Positions 1 to 14,406 of a DNA stretch of 14,406 nucleotides are shown piece after piece (the first letter of the stretch is position 1; each line of letters opens with the position of its first letter). Position numbers and translations under genes: made by a program. The DNA comes from Spirogloea muscicola (Eukaryota; Streptophyta; Zygnematophyceae; Spirogloeales; Spirogloeaceae): the NCBI GenBank assembly GCA_009602725.1, contig WELB01000019.1:996538-1010943 (forward strand), given 5' to 3'. The notes beneath the pieces are model-generated. The model saw only the letters and a list, made by a program, of their open reading frames with translations, was not told where the DNA came from and made no database searches.

Positions 1-39
1 GGGGGGGGGGGGGGGGGGAGAGGGGGGGGGATTTCTTAG
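1..39 (+). repeat. G-run and intron tail before the first visible GOGAT exon
   Basis: The window opens with 18 G, then aga, then nine G, followed by a short stretch ending in the acceptor TTCTTAG at 33-39. This is the end of an intron of the glutamate synthase gene whose start is outside the window. A G-run just upstream of an acceptor is unusual, because a pyrimidine tract is expected there. It may be real simple sequence or a sequence or assembly edge artefact. Confidence 0.6.
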
Positions 40-10910
<10,871 letters not shown>

Positions 10911-11124
10911 TTATCACCATGCCTTGGTGTTTGCTGCCCTGATGCTAGTGTAGTTGGTACAAGCATGGACAAGGGAAGAACTCAGTCAACAGCATCTATC
11001 AAAGCAGGTTGCAGACTCGCACTTGTCAGGCTTCTCAACAGAGTAGGAGTAGGTTGCTTGGTGGCAGTGGCGCCATCGATCTTGGTTGCATGTGATCAGT
11101 TTCCTTGTTGCGCCCCTGATGCAG

Positions 11125-11241
11125 GCATGCGTGGCAGTCCTGGACGAGGATGACTCAGAAGCTCTCAAGGAGTGCATTGATCTCAGCGTGGAGGCGGCGG
11201 CGCTGAGCGACACCAGCATCGTGAGCGAGCAGAGCTACTAG
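11125..11241 (+). other. Candidate extra or alternative terminal exon
   Basis: The sequence CCCCTGATGCAG ends at 11124 like a splice acceptor. It is followed by 38 codons and TAG (11239-11241) in phase 0. The peptide is acidic and ordered-looking, starting ACVAVLDEDDSEALKECIDL and ending SIVSEQSY, with codon use like the GOGAT exons. No start codon near it gives a sensible gene alone. It could be the real C-terminus of GOGAT if a phase-0 donor inside exon 28 is used, for example before GTTGCC in the tail. It could also be the last exon of a small unrecognised gene or chance. I do not recognise the peptide. Confidence 0.4.
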
Positions 11242-11391
11242 GAAAGCTCCGTCCTCAGCTTCTGTGGCTGAGCTTGGCTTCAACACATGGCTAAGGTGCT
11301 GCTATAGAGGCACTTGCGTGCCCAAGTGACAGTAACCAGCAACCTTCCACTTGCAGAGTCGACCTGTGCAACACTGGCACCGATCCTATAT

Positions 11392-11396
11392 TGTAA
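11392..11396 (+). terminator. Possible TGTAA polyadenylation signal
   Basis: TGTAA lies about 150 nt after the TAG of the candidate last exon and about 480 nt after the GOGAT TAG at 10910. TGTAA is the known near-upstream element in Chlorophyceae; whether this organism uses it is unknown. A five-base match is weak evidence by itself. Confidence 0.25.
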
Positions 11397-12233
11397 TTTC
11401 ATGCGTCGCCAGAGTAAGCCCGACTGAGCAAGTGTTACGGTGTGTATGGTGTGCGCTATTAGGAAAAGCTCTTCCATGCCCATACAAGCTACACTGGCGA
11501 TCAACTTCGTGCAGTGCTGGCTGGGCTGCTCCAAGAGCTCGCCCACACCTGTTATACCTTATATATTCCTGCTCCCTGTAGTGCCTCTCCATTAGCTTCC
11601 TTGAGCAGGCCGCATGTGCTTATTGCTGTGTATTCAGTACAGATTTCTGTCTTCTTTGTTGTATGCCGGCAAGTCTGAGCGTGTCAGTTACTAGTTGCAA
11701 GTTGGAGGAATTATCTCAGGCAGCAGGAGGCCACAACTGTATGTCAGCCTGCACGAAGGCCAAGATCTGCATTTTGTCTAGCAAATGTGGGGCAGCACCA
11801 AGTGAGTGGCAGCTTAAGAACTGCAATGGCAGCACAACTGCGGCAATTTTTAAGTAGTTTTTCGACATTCGGCACGACTAGAGTGGCCAATCCAGTCGCT
11901 CACTCCCTCCATCACATAGCTTCTGGACACAACATGTATCCTTGCCGTGCCTCTCAGTGTAGTTGCATCTTGCGCAAGGCAGGTGCCAGCTGCATCTTGC
12001 TTGCTGGAGTTGCATCCGCCTGGCACGCCCAAGCAACTCAATAGCAGCTGACTTGCTGCAAAATGAGCATTCCTGGAGCTCCTGTCGTTTTTGCAGCCTG
12101 TATGCTGTGTTCAGTCCCACTGGGCGGTTTTGGCACACAACTTGACGGTCGAGATGTGCGACAGGACCTCGCTGCCTTGCTGACAGGGCCCTCTGTGGTG
12201 CAATCAAGCACCGTGCAGATGGATTCCTCCACA

Positions 12234-14406
12234 TCAGATGTCAATGACGCGCGAAAGCTTCTGTATCCTGTTGAGTAGCAAGTCGCCCTGCTTGATGGTG
12301 GCCTGATACAACGCGTTCTTGGCATCCGGGCGATTCGTCTCCAACACGCCCGCCACCTTGTCAATGCGGCAATTGAGCCGCCCAGCCGCGATGAGCGATG
12401 ATAGCTCCCTGCAGTGCACAAAGCCGGGGATATTTAAGATGTGCACATGTTGGGGGTTTAAGTATGATGCCATGCCCAAAATTCCAAACCCAGACCCTGG
12501 GATCAGAACTTTATTTTCCTGCACAGCTGGCTCGCTGCTTCAGACTGCTGCTCGTGCTCTAGCCAACCAGTCATACCGCTGGGCTGCAGAGGTGCGCACC
12601 TGTCGAGGAAGTACGTGGAGACCCCGAAGGAGCGCGCCATGGCGTCGAGCGTGACGCTCTTGTACGACTCGAGGAACTGGGAGTAGGCGAGCACACGCAC
12701 CTCGCGCATGTAGTACCGGAAGTGCGGCGCAAGGTACCGGTCTCGTCGCACCGCGTCCGTCAGGCCCGCTGACATAGAGAAGAGGCGACGAGAGATCGCT
12801 GTAAGATTGCAGCCCCGATCAGCTCATTCAGATGTAAGACATAAAATATTGATAGGGTTCGGTAACGGAGAGTTATTTCACGGAGCAGGAATGGCGTGAA
12901 TAGAAAGGCTGGGGCTTGCAGCAGGGCTGCCAAGAAAACAAAAACTAGTTGCAAAAGATCCGATGCCCACCGAAAGCGGCGAAGAAGGTCTTGTAGCGGC
13001 AGCCGTAGAGGGCGTTGACGAAGTCGGCGAGGTGCGGGATGCGGTTGATGACCGCCAGGATCTCGGGCGCGTCCACGACCTTGGCCTTGAGCGAGACGCG
13101 GTCGAGCGAGATGACGGTGGTGACGACGGTGTAGAACACGAAGTCCTCGTAAGGGAAGAGCTCGTACGTGGTGAAGGTGGAGATGGAGTCGAGGAAGAGA
13201 ACGGCGGCGGCGCCGAAGTTGCGCGTGGCCATGTGGAACACACCCTCGTACACCTTGAGCCGGTTGCGCCGCTCCCACTCCCCCCCCTCCTCGAAAAGCC
13301 TGCGCGGGGCGGCGGCGGCAGGATGCTCAGCTGACCAACGTTCGGTTCGCCAAGGTGAGCATTGGGCCAACGACAAACAGCAAGCTACTTTTGTGGGTCA
13401 GCCCAAAGCCAGACGGTGGTCAGACAGGGCCGCCGGAGCCGGCTCCTGGAGGTGGGCAGCGGCGGGTCAACAACAGCGGTAATGAATTTAATTGCTCCTA
13501 GAGTAGAATAAAACGAATGGAAGCTAGTAGGAAGTGTAGCATGTAAGCTAGTAGTAAGTGATAAGTGGACATAACTTGATAAGTATGAAATAAATTAGCT
13601 AGACATTCGGCGGCGGTGGGGCTCACCCGCGGGCCTTCTCGAGGCTGGCGGCGACGAGGTCGAAGTCGAGGTGGAAGAGGGCGACGCGGAGGACGTGGAA
13701 CATGAGGTCCATGCGCAGGCCGACGGCGACCGTCTTGGCCTCCGCCGCAGCCAGCGCCGCCAGCGCCGCGGCCTTGTCGCCGGTGCGCACGAAGTGCAGC
13801 GCCCTGGCCAGCAGCGCCTCCCGCACCTCGCTCTCCCCCAGGCTCTCCTCCGCGTCCGCGATCCTGGGCACCCCCGGGGCGTCAGCGCCAGCGTCAGCGG
13901 AAGCAAGGCGGGGAGATCCTCCGTCAGCGTCGGCGTCAGCGCCAGCGTCAGCCCCAGCGCGTGGTCATGGGTTCAAGTCCGGTAGGGAGCGACTCGCTCG
14001 GTGATCTGGCGGAACGCGGCAGACTCGAAATCTGCTACTTTCAGTCGACGTCAGCGTCAGCGCCAGCGCCAGCTCCAGCGTCACCGCCAGCGCCGTCAGC
14101 GTCACCGCGCCCGGGCCGCCGTCGATGCGGCCAGGGCGATGGCTGCGAAGGCGGCCAGGCCCGGACCGCCCACCACGCGCAACGACGGCGAGGGAGGAGG
14201 GCGGGGAGGATGGAGGGAGGGCCGCACTTGGCGTCCAGGCGCGCGAGCTCCTCGGCGTTGGCGGCCTCCATGGCCGCCAGCTTCGGCGCGTCCAGCGGCC
14301 ACCCGAATTCGGCGCAGCAGGCCGCGTACAGGCCCGCCATGCCTGCGCCACGCTCCGCCGCTGCCGTCAGGACGGCGCCCGCCAGCGGCAGCGGCGGCGG
14401 CGGCGG
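12234..14406 (-). CDS. RPN7: 26S proteasome lid subunit Rpn7 (PSMD6 family), N-terminus cut by window edge, 5 exons
   Basis: Rpn7 is a PCI-domain scaffold subunit of the 19S regulatory particle lid and helps assemble it. Exons on the minus strand: 14406-14228, 13863-13627, 13299-12971, 12768-12600, 12408-12234, ending in TGA. All GT-AG junctions keep frame and give 362 residues; human PSMD6 has 389, so roughly the first 20-30 are outside. Conserved blocks are [15 protein letters not shown] joined to [67 protein letters not shown] joined to [37 protein letters not shown], and the PCI end [17 protein letters not shown] and [15 protein letters not shown]. The LIAAGRL and IDKV pattern separates Rpn7 from its paralogue COP9 subunit 1 only moderately, but overall similarity to PSMD6 is clear. 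The exons are GC-rich. ATG 14340 aligns with an internal Met, so it is probably not the start. Confidence 0.95.
13479..13612. repeat. AT-rich segment with short direct repeats in Rpn7 intron 2
   Basis: Intron 2 (13300-13626) holds a sharply AT-rich stretch between GC-rich flanks. AAGCTAGTAGGAAGTG (13521-13536) is repeated as AAGCTAGTAGTAAGTG at 13545-13560 with one mismatch, and several ATAAGTG/ATAAGTA motifs follow. It looks like inserted or differently evolving sequence. No coding content, terminal inverted repeat or clear target duplication is visible. Confidence 0.55.
13874..13960. repeat. GCGTCA/GCGCCA-type hexamer repeat, left block
   Basis: Imperfect units such as GCGTCA, GCGCCA and GCGTCG recur in two stretches (13878-13901 and 13922-13960), interrupted by a short unrelated piece. 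The same unit type resumes after about 14046. It is intronic in Rpn7. Confidence 0.75.
13961..14045 (+). tRNA. tRNA-like element in permuted order (T-arm motif before Ser-CGA anticodon arm), possibly degenerate
   Basis: GGTTCAAGTCC at 13970-13980 fits the B-box/T-loop pattern. A perfect hairpin GAGCG-ACT-CGCTC (13987-13999) follows where acceptor strands would meet in a permuted tRNA gene. TGGCGGAACGCGG (14007-14019) fits an A-box pattern, and GCAGA-CTCGAAA-TCTGC (14019-14035) is a perfect five-pair anticodon arm reading CGA (Ser). Permuted tRNA genes, with the 3' half upstream, are known from Cyanidioschyzon and some green algae. Against function: the T stem (ATGGG with CCGGT) has a mismatch, the D loop is far too short, and canonical numbering does not give a full acceptor stem. 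It may be a decayed or rearranged tRNA insertion. Confidence 0.3.
14046..14114. repeat. GCGTCA/GCGCCA-type hexamer repeat, right block
   Basis: From GTCGACGTCAGCGTCAGC onward, units GCGTCA, GCGCCA, GCTCCA and GCGTCACC repeat up to the GC-rich end near 14114. It has the same orientation and unit family as the block at 13874-13960, which suggests one array split by the core between them. Confidence 0.75.
14392..14406. repeat. (CGG)5 trinucleotide run at window edge
   Basis: Five CGG units end the window. On the minus strand they read as five Pro codons in the Rpn7 frame, 17 codons upstream of the internal Met at 14340. PSMD6 proteins are not known to me for a Pro run here, so it may be a lineage insertion in the N-terminal region, or intron or UTR sequence if the first exon begins inside it. 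Confidence 0.6.

Larger units (their letters stand above)
10911..12233. other. Convergent 3' intergenic region
   Basis: GOGAT (+) and Rpn7 (-) end towards each other here. Apart from the candidate exon at 11125-11241, I see no conserved coding sequence; the open frames are short and unlike any family. The segment should hold both 3' UTRs. A TGTAA motif, the usual poly(A) signal of chlorophycean algae, lies at 11392-11396 on the + strand. I found no matching motif for Rpn7 on the other strand. TGCATCTTGC occurs twice (11964-11973, 11991-12000), without clear meaning. Confidence 0.6.
13864..14227 (-). other. Rpn7 intron 1, repeat-rich, with tRNA-like insert
   Basis: On the minus strand it begins GTGCGG after the split Lys codon and ends GTGCCCAG before IADAEES. 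At 364 nt it is the longest intron of the gene. It consists largely of two blocks of GC-rich hexamer-like repeat around a non-repetitive core at about 13961-14045 that carries tRNA-like motifs. Confidence 0.85.

Noticed and set aside
11280-11546. Minus-strand frame of 88 codons between the genes
   Set aside because: It shows no family resemblance, no splice structure and no codon bias; chance is sufficient.
11663-12145. Several short plus-strand frames in the intergenic region
   Set aside because: They are Cys/Ser-rich, unconserved and overlapping; none fits a recognisable protein.
12760-13278. Arg/His/Leu-rich minus-strand frame
   Set aside because: It is an out-of-frame shadow of Rpn7 exon 3 produced by high GC content.
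13874-14114. CRISPR-like array
   Set aside because: The units are 6-nt imperfect repeats without spacers, and the context is a eukaryotic intron.
12234-14406. COP9 signalosome subunit 1 instead of Rpn7
   Set aside because: The length and the blocks [22 protein letters not shown]-type [15 protein letters not shown] and [11 protein letters not shown] follow PSMD6 more closely.

Overview
The window is a piece of nuclear DNA from a photosynthetic eukaryote, most likely a green alga (Viridiplantae, probably Chlorophyta). The evidence is a plant-type, fused NADH-dependent glutamate synthase broken into many short exons by GT-AG introns of about 100-290 nt, next to an intron-bearing eukaryotic proteasome subunit gene. 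No operon or prokaryotic gene organisation is visible. All conserved frames use the standard code. The species cannot be named from this sequence.

Positions 40-10910 (+) hold most of the NADH-GOGAT gene. I traced 28 exons by reading-frame continuity, splice sites and the known order of conserved glutamate synthase motifs. They join without a frame break into 1,967 residues. The 5' end is outside the window: roughly the first 240 residues are missing, including the transit peptide and the catalytic N-terminal cysteine of the glutaminase domain. Visible, in order, are the rest of the class II glutaminase domain, the central domain, the FMN/3Fe-4S synthase domain, the GXGXG beta-helix domain, an acidic Ala/Glu/Lys linker, and the beta-subunit-like part with Fe-S cysteines and FAD and NADH folds. 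One intron is best explained as GC-AG. Two introns and one intron extension have lengths divisible by three and no in-frame stop.

Positions 10911-12233 form the convergent 3' intergenic region. It has one well-formed candidate extra terminal exon (11125-11241) and otherwise nothing I can call.

Positions 12234-14406 (-) hold the 26S proteasome lid subunit Rpn7 (PSMD6 family) in five exons. It is complete at the C-terminus and cut by the window edge near the N-terminus. This region is visibly more GC-rich than most of the GOGAT gene.

The most unusual structure is in the first Rpn7 intron. A GCGTCA/GCGCCA-type repeat is split by about 85 nt holding a tRNA T-arm/B-box-like motif upstream of an A-box-like motif and a perfect serine CGA anticodon arm, which is the order of a permuted tRNA gene. 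Acceptor and T-stem pairing are imperfect, so it may instead be a degenerate tRNA-derived insertion.

The two protein genes have unrelated roles (plastid or cytosolic ammonium assimilation, and protein degradation). Their adjacency is probably just gene order.
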